A DNA stretch of 64,000 nucleotides from Triplophysa rosa (GCF_024868665.1 NC_079891.1:11389573-11453572), one strand, 5' to 3'; counted from the first letter of the stretch, positions 21,656 to 32,879 are shown. The notes: generated from the letters alone by a model not told the origin. Numbers and translations: made by a program.

Positions 21656-22404
21656 CGAAATACGTTATCGGTCAGGAAAGAGTAATCTGAATGCAGATGG
21701 CCTTTCCTGCCAGTATCCCTCTGCGAGTCAAGGAATTGGTGGGTTAATGCCAAGAACTGCAGTCCCAGCCCCTTTGCAGCAGGCCCTTGAGGGTCAATTA
21801 GCAGTAGAGGTACAACAAGCTATGATTGTTACTGTGCCAGGTTATTCTTTGGAAGACTTGGGATCACTGCAAGCAGTAGATCCTGTTATGTCAGAGGTCC
21901 TACCATTTTGGAGGCGGAAGGCACGCCCTGGGCGAGAGGTGTGCCAACAGATGTCCTCTTCAGCCTTGACATTGCTTCGCCAATGGGATCGATTGGTGGA
22001 TAAGGATGGGTTGATTTATCGGCAAGTTCATTGTCCGAATGGTAGGGAAGAGGTCCTGCAGTTACTTCTGCCGGCTGCCATGAGGTTAGAGGTGTTTACT
22101 TCATTGCATCAGCAACATGGTCATCAGGGTATAGAAAGGACTGCAGAGTTGATTAGAAGGTGGTGTTATTGGCCAGGTCTATCTTCTGACGTGGCCCGTT
22201 GGTGCCAGGAATGTGAGAGGTGTCAGTCTGCTAAGGACACTTATCCACCAGCGCAAAGTTTTATGGGTCACCTTTTGGCCTCACGGCCAAATTAAATCTT
22301 GGCTGTTGATTTTACTGTGCTGGAGCCAGCAAGCACAGACATTGAAAATGTCCTGGTTAGTACAGATGTATTTAGTAAGTATACACTGGCTGTGCCCACT
22401 CGAG
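21615..22404 (+). pseudogene. gypsy integrase I: zinc finger and start of catalytic core
   Basis: The linker (FDFEIRYRSGKSNLNADGLS) leads into the HHCC zinc finger (HQQHGHQG with WCQECERCQSAK, about 22110-22240). After a stop near 22294 the catalytic core starts with [11 protein letters not shown] (first Asp) and [15 protein letters not shown]. It then changes without a stop into another integrase at about 22405, so the D and E of this core are never reached. Confidence 0.8.
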
Positions 22405-23515
22405 ACCAACGGTCTTGTCCTGTCTGTGCTAAGTGCAAGCCCTTGCATCGCCCTCCTGCTGGTCTGCTTCGCCCACTCCCCATTCCCTCATGGCCTTGGT
22501 CACACATCGCTATAGACTTTGTCACTGGCCTTCCCCCCTCCAGTGGGAACACCGTCATCCTCACGGTGGTGGATCGCTTCTCCAAATCGGTTGATTTCAT
22601 CACTCTGCCCAAGCTTCTCTCCGCCCGGGAGAGTGCGCAGCTGCTGGTGGATCATGTCTTCCATCTCCATGGTTTGCCGGCCGACGTCGTGTCCGACAGG
22701 GGGCTGCAGTTCACCTCCAGGTACTGGAAAGAGTTCTGTAGGCAGATCGGAGCCTCTGCTAGTCTCTCTTCTGGTTTTCACCCTCAGACCAATGGGCAAT
22801 GCCAATCCTGGGCAACCAGGATCTCGAACATAAACTCCGCTGTCTGACATCACACAACCCCAGCTCCTGGAGCCAACAGCTGTCCTGGATCGAGTACGCT
22901 CACAACTCCCAACCCGTCTCCTCATCAGGTATGTCTCCCTTTGAATGTTTTCTGGGATTTCAACCACCCTTATTCCCCTCGCAGAACTCCATGCTTCGAT
23001 TCCATCAGCTTTGGCGTTCATCCGGCATTGCAGACACACTTGGATGAGGGCCAGGAGGGTTCCGGCCCAATCCTCCCGTAGAACCAAAGTTGCGGTTGAT
23101 CGTCACCGGTCCTCTCCTCCTGCCCATGAGTGTGGTCAGCGGGTATGGTTATCCACCAAGGACTTGCCTTTCCGGGTGCCTTCTCGCAAGCTGGCTCCCA
23201 AGTTCATTGGTCCATTCCGCATCACCAACGAGGACGAGTTCAGCCTGTTTTTCATGTTTCCAGGTTTAAGCCTGCTGTCACTTCCCATCTCATCCCTGCC
23301 AGCTTTCGCCCCTCCCCCCCTCCCCCGCGCCTTGTGGACGAATCCCCGGCATACGCTGTCAGGAAACTTCTCAACATGCGCCGCCGTGGCAGGGGTTTCC
23401 AGTACTTGGTGGACTGGGAGGGCTATGGTGCACAGGAGAGGTGTTGGGTGCCATCTCACTACATCCTGGACCGGACATTGGTCGTGGACTTCCACCAAAG
23501 ATGAGGTGATCCCCA
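22405..23515 (+). pseudogene. gypsy integrase II with C-terminal chromodomain
   Basis: Begins within a zinc-finger remnant ([14 protein letters not shown]), then the core: [14 protein letters not shown] (first Asp), [14 protein letters not shown] (second Asp), [10 protein letters not shown] frameshift at 22797-22815 removes the codons where the catalytic Glu normally follows. The other frames continue with [10 protein letters not shown], a GPF-like module near 23200, and a chromodomain ([19 protein letters not shown], 23390-23460). Chromodomains tether such elements to modified histone H3. Confidence 0.85.
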
Positions 23516-23536
23516 GTGGCGCCTCTGGGGGGGAAA

Positions 23537-24253
23537 TGTCATGATCTCGGTCACTCTGGGTCCCGTGTCCTACCTGTGTGTGTTCTGTTGTGTGTCGAGC
23601 TTGTGGCACTTCTGTTTTGACAGCTCGCCATGTGCTCGGTGTCTGCGTCACTCACCCCACCCCGTATCTCCCTTTTGGTATTTCTCCACTTACCGTCTTC
23701 GCACTCTTTCACCTGTAGCATATTCCCCTTGATTAGCGCCCATAATATATATTATCTCTCGTGCCTGTTGTCACTCATCCTTAGTTAGCTTTCCTATTTA
23801 TTTCCCTTTGTTCTCCTGTCCTGTGTCAGACCGTGTTTGTTTCTTCGCCAGCTCTGACTGCCCAGTGCTAGCACGTCTAGTACTTTATGAGCCTTGTTTC
23901 CTAGTTGTAGTCCTGTCTAGCTATTAGAGTTTTTACTCCTCAAAGCCTGTTTGTTTTTTGCTTCTTGTTTTGCCCCCGTTTCTGTTATTCTGCTCTCTGC
24001 CCCGCAGCAGTCATTGGCCGTCCGGATCTCCCTACTCACGGAGTCTCAGCTCTTGTCCCCTTGCCAGTTCGGCAGCTTCTCTTCGACGGGAGTGACGTCT
24101 CTCCACTGGAATCTTCCGGGTCAATTCTTACCCCGAGGACTGTTTTGCTGCCATTGGGGTCGTGGACTGTTTGCATTGCTCTTGGCACACTGAAAGCAAT
24201 AAAAGCTTTGTTACCCCCGCATTTATGTCTGCCCATCTGTGTGTGTCATGACA
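23537..24253 (+). mobile_element. 3' LTR of the chimeric gypsy element (717 bp)
   Basis: Starts TGTCATGATC directly after a polypurine tract (ctgggggggaaa, 23525-23536) and ends GTCATGACA at 24253. A polyadenylation signal, aataaa, is at 24198-24203. LTR boundaries of TG...CA form fit. The sequence differs from the TGTCATGGTTCTGCC LTR group elsewhere in the window. Confidence 0.8.
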
Positions 24254-25130
24254 GAACTTTTGAGAGACAGGTTGCATTAACAACGTAACATGGGTTTTGT
24301 ACAAGTAAACAACACATGAAACAAAGCTTTCACTTTTCTTCAAGTACAGCACATTCAGAGCTTTCTATTTTCATGTATTTTAATTTTTATCTTGTAGGGC
24401 TATATGATTTTGATAAAAGTAAACAATTAAAAGGAATACAACAGCTTTTTGATTTTGCGAAGCATTTTCTCAGTTTAATTTTTGTAATAACAGGCCCATC
24501 CACACTTCCCATTGTGAAGAATAAATACGCCAATGGAATGTTCTTTTTGTAACAGAAACATGCTTGACTGTAAACTGCTGCAAATTATTCTTTTGTCTGT
24601 ATTCTGCCTATTGGTTGACGTCTCTCGCGTAGATACGTTGTTCTAATATGCACTCTATTGTAGTATTAAGAACAACCTGAGTAAATCTGTTCTGTGGTAT
24701 TTTATGTGCCAAGTATGTTTTAACATGGACATTATCCAAATGTTATCCGACCACGCTCTCGATTAACTTTCACTTTCTCATCTTTTCTTTCCTTGTCCAT
24801 AAACTACACCATTTTTACACGTCTCTTGATTTTTTGTTTGGATAAATAAGTAATTTAATTTGAATAAATAATTGGTTTAGGGCTCATTTGTGTTTTGTAA
24901 TTATTTGTTTATGAAAGGTGATTAGAAAGTTGAATTGCGCCAAAGTGTATCCGTAGAAACCACCAGATTAAAATGATTATGTGAATAATTATCATGTATT
25001 TTATTATATCTGAGTTAAAAAAAACATTTAAGCAATATATATTATTGTAAAGGGCAAGTATACATATAAAACACAGGATGTGTGTGGTATTCTGTCCCGA
25101 GGGATCATGGGATATAAAGCATCTCAAGTT
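24254..25130. other. No gene; A/T-rich intergenic DNA
   Basis: About 880 bp of A/T-rich sequence with no coding, TIR or tandem signature that I can support. It separates the gypsy LTR from DIRS-C. Confidence 0.55.
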
Positions 25131-25325
25131 CCCTTTCTGTCGGTCTCTCGACGTTGTGTCGAGCCGACAGATGGGGTTCGTCCTTGAGAACCAATCGCTG
25201 CCGACTTCTTAGAAAAGGCCAATGAAATTGGCGAATGAAATTTGCATGCCGGACTCCGCCCCTGGACATCCGGGTATAAAAGGGAGACGGTGTGCCTCAT
25301 TCATTCACCTTTTGTTCTTCGGAGC
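25131..25325 (+). promoter_or_regulatory. DIRS terminal repeat with TATA box
   Basis: The conserved terminus contains cgggtataaaaggg, a TATA box at 25275-25281. It recurs in DIRS-D on both ends (29658-29670 on plus; about 31735 on minus). A well-placed TATA in the terminal repeat upstream of gag suggests that it is the element promoter. Confidence 0.6.
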
Positions 25326-25489
25326 CTTCGCTCATGATCAACAGACTTCGCTACAAGATAGCAACTACAAGACTGCCGGTTCTACTATGTGGTGCAGCGG
25401 ACTGTCTCTTCCTGCGGCGACTTCCCCTGGGCGTCTCGGCGGTTCCAGAGGTGTTCGAGACTTCTAAAAGAGCTAATTTCTCCAGCGTG

Positions 25490-27240
25490 GCATGTCCCGC
25501 TGTTCTCGTGGGTTCAACACACTGATCGAGGAGGGGGAAGGACACAAGGTCTGCTTCCAGTATGCTGGGGCAGCCCTTGTGGATACGTCCTGCCTGCACT
25601 GCGGGCAATTGACGATTCAGACTTTGCGTCATGGGTGGCTGTGTTCCCACAGGACTCAGCCACCACCTTGTCTGCTTCCCGTTCCGTGACAGCAGTGGCT
25701 ACGGCCCTGCCATCTGCTACAGCGAGCAGCGAGGGTGATAAGAGGATTACTGTGAGCACTAATCCGTCAGCCACCGGTTCGCGGACCGTTCGCACCTCGT
25801 CTTGCTTGTCTGACCGTTCCCCATGAGACGGTCCCACCGTCTTGTTCCTCAACCACATATTCGGAAATGGTGCGTGATGATGAGATGTCCGTTGCAGCAT
25901 CGGAGGGTGAATTACTGGCATCTGACTCTGACGATTCCTCGGAGTTCCCTCCCTCGGGGGGTCGAGCCCAGGAAGAAGCGGACGTCGAAATGTCAGCCAT
26001 GCTCCATCTTCCAACACTCGCGGCTGGATACATGGTACCTCGGGTTTGAGAGCTGCTCCAAGCCGCACTCGCCCCCAGTGCAGTGTTTTCCCGGAAGTGC
26101 ATGAGGAACTTATTACGACCTGGAACGCCCCCTTTCGGCGCATGCACCTCAACTAGTTCCATCGCCCTTTCTTCCCTCGATGGTGGGGCAGCTAGAGGAT
26201 GCGTCGATGTCCCCCAGGAGCTCGACCTAGACTCCCGTCCAAAGCATGTAGGTTTTTTCGGCATCTTGGGTGTCGAGAGCTTACTCTGCTGCGAGCCAAG
26301 CTGTCCCCTCTCTCCACACTATTGCCATCCTGCAGGCCAAGGCATTGAGAGAGCTCCACGAGGGTAAGACCGACCTAGCGCGTATGCAGGAACTCTGCGG
26401 TGTCACCGACCTCGCTCTACAGGCGACCAAGGTGACCGCGCAGACCCTGGGTCGGACGATGTCCACACTTGTGGTCCAGGAGAGACACCTCTGGCTGAAC
26501 CTTGCACAGTTGAGTAATGCCGAGAAAGTCTGCTTTCTCGACGCACCCATCTCTCAAGGGGGGGCTGTTCGGGGATACTGTCGAGCCGCAGGTCTCGACA
26601 GTAAAGAAGCAGACAGATGATATCAAGCATATATTCCCACGCCGCAATTTGGCCGCCCTCTGGCCGTCGAGATCCTGTGCACCATCTGCTTCCCAGCAGC
26701 TTGGTCCTCTTCGACGCCTTCCGGTTTCGGCGCCCCGCACTCAGGCGGCCCCCCGGAAGAAGACATCGAAGAGGAGACCACAACCCCGTCAGCAGCTGTG
26801 GCGGAAGCTGAAGTGGCCCTCATGGGAACCCCAGGGAGATCGAGAATATCTTCGGGCCCGACCCTAGCCATTCCACCGCTGGTTGGTCGATCCGGGATGG
26901 TTCCTTCCCCTTCCCAACAGCCCACAGCCCAAGAGTTTTCTGTCTCTCTGGGTGTTTATCACAGCCGCTCTCACTCTCTACATGATGGTGTTTGGCAACT
27001 CAATGTTGCGTCACGGCGAGACCCAATGTCGAGGATAATCATCAGCCTAAGCACTCTCAATCGATGGTGTGTCGTGCTACATCATCGCCAATCAGGTAAA
27101 ACAGCAGAGCCGATCTCCTCTCCCCCCCCCCCCCACGGCGAGGGATCCGCACTGCCAGCCATCGAACCACCTCCCGGGAGGTCGATGAAGCAGAACGTAC
27201 CCCTATCCTCCCTGTCTCGGTCCCTGGGAGCCTGACAAGA
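25490..27240 (+). pseudogene. DIRS-C gag remnant
   Basis: Frames in order: a Cys/His-bearing N-terminus (25492-25690, TSCLHCGQLTIQTLRHGW), an acidic serine-rich stretch (25867-26049, EMSVAASEGELLASDSDDSSEF), and the conserved region (26270-26620, TDLALQATKVTAQTLGRTMSTLVVQERHLWLNL, FLDAPISQ). This conserved block is typical of DIRS capsid-like proteins. It is split by at least three frameshifts. A poly-C run at 27122-27133 lies in the downstream part. Confidence 0.7.
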
Positions 27241-27429
27241 ACTTCCCAAACCGTTACGGTCACTACTAGATACGATCCGTCTCCGCTACGCGGTCCAACT
27301 CCCTAGACACCCGCCCAAGTTTTGGGGCATCCTCTCAACCTCAGTCAGAGGCAAGGATGCTCCCGTGCTTTGGGCCGAGGTCGCCACCCCTCTGGAGAGG
27401 AAGCGATCGTTCTCGTCCCTCTAGCCTAG

Positions 27430-28645
27430 ATGTTCAACGGGTTTTACAGCCCGTACTTCATCGTCCCCAAAAAGGGGGTTGCTAGATCTGCGTACCCTGA
27501 ACAGGCACCTACTCAAGCTGCCGTTCAGGATGCTCACGCAGAAGGGCATCCTGGCTTCTATCAGATGTCAAGATTGGTTCATGGCAATCGACCTGAAGGA
27601 CGCTTACTTTTATGTCTCGATTCTCCCTCGTCATCGCCCATTCCTACGGTTCGCTTTCGAGGGTCGGGCATATTAGTACAGAGTCCTCCCTTTCGGTTTG
27701 TCCCTGTCCCCACGAGTCTTCATGAAGACTGTGGAAGCCGCCCTCACTCCCCTCAGGGAGAGAGGTGTGCGGGTACTAAACTATCTCGACGACTGCCTCA
27801 TTTTGACACACTCTCTGTTATGTACACACAGGGACCTAGTGCTTCGGCACCTAGATCGATTGGGACCACAGGTCAACCGAGAAAAGAGCAAGCTCTCCCC
27901 TGTGCAGTGCATCCTCTTTCTTGGTATGACTCAGAGCACGCTCAGTCAGTGTTGAACTGCCTGGAATATTTCAAGCAGTCAACGGTCCACCTGAAACAAT
28001 TTCAGAGGCTCCTGGGCACATGGCATCCTCGGCGGGGGATACCCCTCGGGTTGATGCACATGAGACCGCTCCAACACTGGCTACAGAGTCGAGTTCCCTG
28101 GAGAGCGTGGCACACAGTCAATAGGCGGATGGTGATTACGCCTCTCTGCCGACGGACCCTAACCTCTTGGTCTTCAATGACCTTTCTACGACGGGGGTCC
28201 CTCTCGGGCAGGTCACGAGGCGCGTCGTGGGGACGACAGACGCCTCCCTGCAGGGTTGGGGTGCTGAGTGCAACGGGCACGCAGTGTCGGGTGATGGACG
28301 GGCCCCCGCCTGCACAGGCATATCAACTGCCTAGAGTTGTTGGATGTGCTACCCGCACTGAAGGGGCTACAACCTCTCATGCAGTAGTCCGGTCGGACAG
28401 CACAACTTCCGTAGCGTATATCAACCGCCAGGGTGGCGTTCGTTCATGGCAGCTAACACGACTCGCCCGACGCCTCCTCCTGTGGAGTCCGCAGGTGAGC
28501 AGATCCCTGCGAGCCACACATATCCCAGGTGACCTGAACCAGACAGCCGATGTGCTCTCTCATCAGTTGACGCCTCGCGGAGAGTGGCGACTCCACCCCC
28601 ACGCAGTCCAGCTCATTGGGTACACTTCGGACGAGCTCAGGTAGA
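27430..28645 (+). pseudogene. DIRS-C reverse transcriptase and RNase H (YLDD intact)
   Basis: RT blocks: LRTLNRHLLKLPF, MAIDLKDAYFYVSILPRHRPF, then a TAG stop at 27674-27676 replacing a Gln-like codon (GRAY*YRVLPFGL), SLSPRVFMKTVEAAL, and an intact YLDD at 27782-27793. RNase H continues in another frame with DSTTSVAYINRQGGVRSWQ and HIPGDLNQTADVLS (28390-28570). One stop and about two frameshifts separate it from function. Confidence 0.85.
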
Positions 28646-28760
28646 CCTGTTCGCCTCCCTGGACACCCCCAGCAGGGCGGTTCCGTCTGATGTATCTTCA
28701 TGATTGGTTCCCACCTTGGTAACCCATGACCTTTCCTAGGTGGACCTGCACCTTGCAATT

Positions 28761-29547
28761 AGCTCCTTCAGTCCGCACATTTTCCCATGAGTTCTCCCTA
28801 TAAGGTCAGGGGAAGAAGAGTTTAGAACCAGTACCTCGGGGACCTGGACTTTTGAGCTTTCCAGCACGAGCGCCACACAGCAGACGATGACTGAGAGTCG
28901 CGCAACTTCTTACATCCGTAAGTAATCCATTTGCAAGTCCGATCAGCAGATAACACATCGAATCCAAGCAAAACGTGTCTTTGGAGCTTTCCAGCACGAG
29001 CGCCACACAGCAGACAATGCCTGAGAGTCCCGCAACGTCTTACATCCGTAAGTAATCCATTTGCAAGTCCGATCAGCGGATAACACGCAGACTAGTTCCC
29101 CATGTGTTCGCGTTCGTGACGCTAAGATTTCTCACATGCTGTGGCAATCGTCCCCCTTCTGGCATACAACAAATCCCTCTACCACCCAACTCATTACTCC
29201 TCTCTCCCACACTTCTTTTTGACTTACTTCTGGTATGCTGTTTTTATACACTTCCACTTCCAGGTTAATTGGTGACGTGACTGAAACCTAGGCGGTGGTA
29301 TACAGTCATCGTCACATGCAATAGTTACATTGCCTGGTAATTTGTTACTTTTTTAATTATGTAACTCAGTTACTAAGTCAGTTACTATAACTAATTACTT
29401 TTTTAAAGTAACATGCCCAACACTGCTTGTTATGCATTAATCCACAAAATATACATTAAGACAGGTGTAAAACACCATTCTATGTGGTTATTTTGTGTTT
29501 TTAGGAGTTGCAATATAAATTGTGTATTGGAAAGTAAATCGTCTTAG
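28761..29547. repeat. Unclassified repeat with ~107-bp direct duplication
   Basis: The stretch gagctttccagcacgagcgc to gcagataacac occurs at 28853-28960 and again at 28984-29090, offset 131 bp, with few differences. Bases 29320-29435 carry gttacttttttaa and its complement with cccaacactg, a debris signature of fish DNA transposons. No gene. Confidence 0.6.
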
Positions 29548-30372
29548 TTACGGATGGGGTTCGTCCCTGAGAACCAATCGCTTCCGACTTCTTAGAAAAG
29601 GCCAATGAAATTGGCGAATGAAATTTGCATGCTGGACTCTGCCCCCAGATATCCGGGTATAAAAGGGAGACGGCGTGCCTCATTCATTCACCTTTGTACT
29701 GAGGAGCCTGCGACCTCTCACGACTGCTGCAGTGGGAAGCACGTGTTTCGCTACTGCGAAATTGTAACCTACCAGTGGGTAGGTAGGGGGTCCCAGAGCT
29801 TTACTTGAAAGGTGGGAAGGCCCCTGCCTTTGGCCTCACAGGCAGCGGCCTTGTTTCTCTAACAGAGAGAAAGTGCTACTTCCTCAAGTGGAGGATGCGC
29901 TACAGAGACCACTTCCTACCGGAGGGAGGAGTTTAGTGGCGTTACCAACATGGTCACGCCGTTTAGGGGAGAACTCACGGGAGGAAAGTGCGGAATAAAG
30001 GAGTTTACCGCAAGGTGGAGGTCCACCTAGGGAAGGTCATGGGTTGCCAAGGTGGGAACCAATCATGAGGATACGTCACACGGAACCGCCCTGCTAGGGT
30101 GTTACTACGTCTGGAACACTAGGTCCGGTTAGAGCTATGCGTAGATAACTCAGTTGGTTCCCGGCCTAAGGGGGCAGGGCTGCTCTGCCCAGCCCGCCCG
30201 CAGGAGGTGCTTAGTGATGGATGGAATGCCTGTCCTTCACCCAGTGGGGGAAGAAGGGGGCAAAAATAGCACGCTGACCCACCTAGAAGGGGGGACGGTG
30301 CTTTCGCAGGCATACGCCCTACCGGCCTCCGGTCTTACCTGATGCCCTGCAAGACTTGAGCTGACACCGGTC

Positions 30373-31116
30373 TTATAGAAGGCTGTAGAACCTCGCAAAG
30401 GTGTTGGGCGTAGCCCAACTCGCAGCTCTGCAGATGTCTGCCAGAGAGGCGCCCTGAGCCAGTGCCCATGAGGAGGCTATACTCCGAGTGGAGTGAGCTC
30501 TCACTGCCAGTGGGCACGGGCGGTCTTGGGACCGGTATGCCGTAGTGACAGCGTCCATGATCCAGTGCGTCAATCTTTGTTTTGAGACAGCCCTCCCCTT
30601 CTGCTGACCTCCAAAACAGACAAAGAGCTGCTCAGAGCTCCTGAAGCTCTGTGTGCTGTCCAAGTAGAGGCGCAATGCACGTACTGGACACAACACGGAT
30701 GGGGTTGCCTGTAAGTTCACCACCTGGTCTCTAGGGGGAGTGGTGGGAACTTTGGGCACGTAGCTGGGCCGGAGTCTCAGGATAGCGTGAGAATCACCGG
30801 GCCAAAGTTCTAGGCAATCTGTGGACACGGAGAATGCTTGTAGGTCCCCTACCCTCTTAAGCACCATCAGGAGAGCCGTCTTCATCGTGAGGTGAGAAAG
30901 AGCGGCATCTCCGAGGGGCTCGAAGAGGGGCCTCTTGAGGCCTGCCAGGACCACATCAAGGTCGCAAGAGGGTACGGAGCACGGACGAGGCGGTAGCCTT
31001 CTCGCGCCCCTTGGGAACGTAAGGATCAGGTTGTGCTGTCCTAGAGAAAAAGAGGAAACTCTTTTTGTAAGAAGTGGGCTGTTGGGATGGGGCAGGAACC
31101 GTCCTGGATTGACCAA
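30373..31116 (-). CDS. DIRS-D tyrosine recombinase, catalytic residues present
   Basis: A 247-codon open frame. It contains KRVGDLQAFSV (first Arg, about residue 88), VPTTPPRDQVVNLQA, LCPVRALRLYLDSTQS, RAHSTRS (His 208 and Arg 211) and a C-terminus FARFYSLL with the nucleophile Tyr 244. This is the R-H-R-Y set of tyrosine recombinases, which integrate circular DIRS cDNA without a target duplication. The N-terminus is truncated by the fusion to gag, so DNA-binding parts may be missing. It is the best preserved recombinase here. Confidence 0.8.
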   Translation of the reverse strand: MVNPGRFLPHPNSPLLTKRVSSFSLGQHNLILTFPRGARRLPPRPCSVPSCDLDVVLAGLKRPLFEPLGDAALSHLTMKTALLMVLKRVGDLQAFSVSTDCLELWPGDSHAILRLRPSYVPKVPTTPPRDQVVNLQATPSVLCPVRALRLYLDSTQSFRSSEQLFVCFGGQQKGRAVSKQRLTHWIMDAVTTAYRSQDRPCPLAVRAHSTRSIASSWALAQGASLADICRAASWATPNTFARFYSLL

Positions 31117-31690
31117 CCAGCGATGGAATGGCTGGGGTCGGGCCCAATGGTATTCTTGATCTCTTTGGGGTCTTCACATGAGGGCCGCTTTTGCCGCGGC
31201 TGCTGATGTGGTGATGGTCTCCTCTTCGATGTCTCTTCCGGGGGGGCCGCCTGAGTGGGGGGCGCTAGAGCCGGAGGGCGTCGAAGAGGATCAGGGCTGC
31301 TGGGAAGCAGACGTTGCACGGGACTCGACGGCCGAGGGCGGCCGAGTCGCGGCGGGGGAGGATATGCTTGATATCCTCTGTCTGCTTCTTTACTGTCGAG
31401 AACTGCGGCTCGACAGTATCTCCAAACAGCTTCCCCCCTTGCAAGATGGGTGCGTCGAGAAAGCGGACCTTCTCGGTGTTACTCATCTGTGCAAGATTCG
31501 GCCAGAGGTGTCTCTCCTGGACCACAAGTGTGGACATCACCCGACCCAGGGCCCGCGCGGTCACCTTGGTCGCCCGTAGAGCGAGGTCGGTGATGGCGCG
31601 GAGTTCCTGCATAAGCGCTGGGTCGTTCCCCACGTCGTAAAATTCCAGCAGTAATTCAGCATAGAGTTTGAAGTCTCGAAGTCAATCATG
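31041..31690 (-). pseudogene. DIRS-D gag remnant joined to recombinase
   Basis: From 31633 leftward: ITDLALRATKVTARALGRVMSTLVVQERHLWPNL, FLDAPILQGG, FGDTVEPQFSTVKKQTEDIKHILPR, then in a shifted frame a proline-rich tail (PPALAPPTQAAPPEET). The gag tail overlaps the start of the recombinase frame at 31041-31116, placing the deletion junction there. Confidence 0.75.
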
Positions 31691-31861
31691 TGTGAAGGCT
31701 CCGAAGAACAAAAGGTGAATCAATGAATGTCTCTTTTATACCCGGATATCCGGGGGCGGAGTCCGGCATGCAAATTTAATTTGCCAATTTCATTGGCCTT
31801 TTCTAAACTAGTCAGAAGTTGATAGGTTCGACACAACGTCGAGAGACCGACAGAAAGGGAA

Positions 31862-32430
31862 GGCATGTTTCCGAATGACAGAGCCTAGGTATGTCATGTA
31901 TATAGAAAATAGCAACGGACCAAGCACTGAGCCCTCAGAGGGACTCAGAGACCTGTCCTCTCCAGGATACTCTAAATGACCTACCTGTGAGGTAAGACCT
32001 GAACCATTGTAGCACCACTCCAGAGACACCCATTCCCTTGAGGGTCGACAGGAGTATGTGGTGGTTTACGGTGTCAAAAGGCAGCAGATAAATCCAGTAG
32101 GATAAGTATAGATGAGTTAGGGGCGGCTCTTGCCAGTCTCAGGGCTTCAATGACAGAGAGCAGCACAGTCTCAGTGGAATGACCGCTCTTGAAACCAGAC
32201 TGGTTGCTGTCCAGGAGGTTGTTCTGGGTGAGAAAGTTTGAGAGCTGGTTACATATCACACATTCGAGAGTTTTACCAATGAAGGGAATGAGTGATACCG
32301 GTCTGTAGTTCTCTTACAGTGCAGGATTAGGAGTGGGTGTCTTCAGTAGCGGGGTAATACGGGCCTCTTTGAAGACTGTGGGAAATGTAATCGCTGTCAG
32401 AAGCATAGACTTGTGGGCAGCACATCAACA
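31862..32430 (-). pseudogene. LINE-4: RT fragment of a second LINE family
   Basis: Minus strand from 32425: VFKEARITPLLKT, ENYRPVSLIPFIGKTLE, QSGFKSGHSTETVLLSV, LILLDLSAAF, then a shifted frame with SVLGPLLFSIYM and IRKHA. This is the RT front half of a CR1/L2-type LINE distinct from LINE-1 to -3. It stops at 31862 against the DIRS-D terminus, before YADD. Confidence 0.8.
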
Positions 32431-32524
32431 TTGAAGCACAGCAGCACCTCAATAAGCACATATTTTAATCCCAGCTAAAGGTACTTACCTACTTCCCTTC
32501 CTGTTTTTGATCATACAGTCCTGG

Positions 32525-32831
32525 GCCCGGTTGCAAGAAACCCCTTAGGGCAGGGATCTCCAACTCTGCTCCTGGTGAGCTACCGACCTGAAGAATTCCG
32601 CTCCAACCCCGCTTCAGCACACCTGTCTGTTATTATCAAGCAACCCTCAACACCTTGATTAGATGGTTCAGGTGTGTTTGATTAGGGTTGGAAATTACAT
32701 AGTCTGGCTGGTAGCTCACCAGGAGCAGGGTTGGAGACCCCTGCCTTAGGGTAAGAAAATCCTTAGTAACAATTCTGTTACAATTATAACTAAAGGTTTT
32801 CTTACCCTAGGGGGTTTCTTGCAATTGGGCC
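32525..32831. mobile_element. Palindromic MITE (gggcccggttgcaagaaa ends), split by a hAT
   Basis: The outer inverted ends are gggcccggttgcaagaaacc (32523-32542) and its complement ggtttcttgcaattgggccc (32814-32833). The inner arms continue as agggtaagaaaatccttag and ctaaaggttttcttaccct. With the nested hAT (32551-32743) removed, the element is about 110 bp of near-perfect palindrome. The target duplication is not clear. Confidence 0.6.
32551..32743. mobile_element. 193-bp hAT MITE, TSD CCTTAGGG
   Basis: Ends CAGGGATCTCCAACTCTGCTC and its inverted partner GAGCAGGGTTGGAGACCCCTG at 32723-32743. The flanks CCTTAGGG at 32543-32550 and 32744-32751 are a perfect 8-bp duplication, the hAT hallmark. 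No coding capacity. It is nested in the palindromic MITE. Confidence 0.9.
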
Positions 32832-32879
32832 CTGTTCCTTAAAAGTGAAGAAAAAAACACAACAATACAAATATGCATT

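Larger units (their letters stand above)
20461..24253 (+). mobile_element. Chimeric chromodomain Ty3/gypsy element, 5' end missing
   Basis: Order is RT, RNase H, integrase zinc finger and core start, then a second integrase with chromodomain, polypurine tract and 3' LTR. The 5' LTR, gag and protease are absent; DIRS-B DNA abuts the RT. The pol sequence switches lineage at about 22405, keeping the reading frame. It is non-functional in several places. Confidence 0.85.
25131..28760 (+). mobile_element. DIRS-C: DIRS element with gag, RT and RNase H
   Basis: Starts with the terminal block ttccctttctgtcggtctct, then a TATA-containing terminal repeat, gag-like frames (25490-27240) and RT-RNase H (27430-28645). 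Homology is lost near 28760, before any tyrosine recombinase or 3' terminus, so it is truncated at the 3' side. It is the least decayed RT of the DIRS copies in the window. Confidence 0.85.
29548..31861 (-). mobile_element. DIRS-D: internally deleted DIRS with terminal inverted repeats
   Basis: The left terminal repeat (29548-29700) and right terminal repeat (31690-31861) are inverted copies: both read atttgcatgc, actc-gccccc, gggtataaaag and attcattcacctttt from outside in. The right end also has the ttccctttctgtcggtctct block (31861-31842 as complement). Inside, only gag (31633-31180) and the tyrosine recombinase (31116-30373) remain, directly adjacent. RT and RNase H are deleted, giving a 2.3-kb non-autonomous derivative. 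Confidence 0.85.

Noticed and set aside
30373..31116. Domesticated recombinase gene
   Set aside because: It lies between DIRS terminal repeats next to a gag remnant, with no exon structure or sign of independent selection visible.
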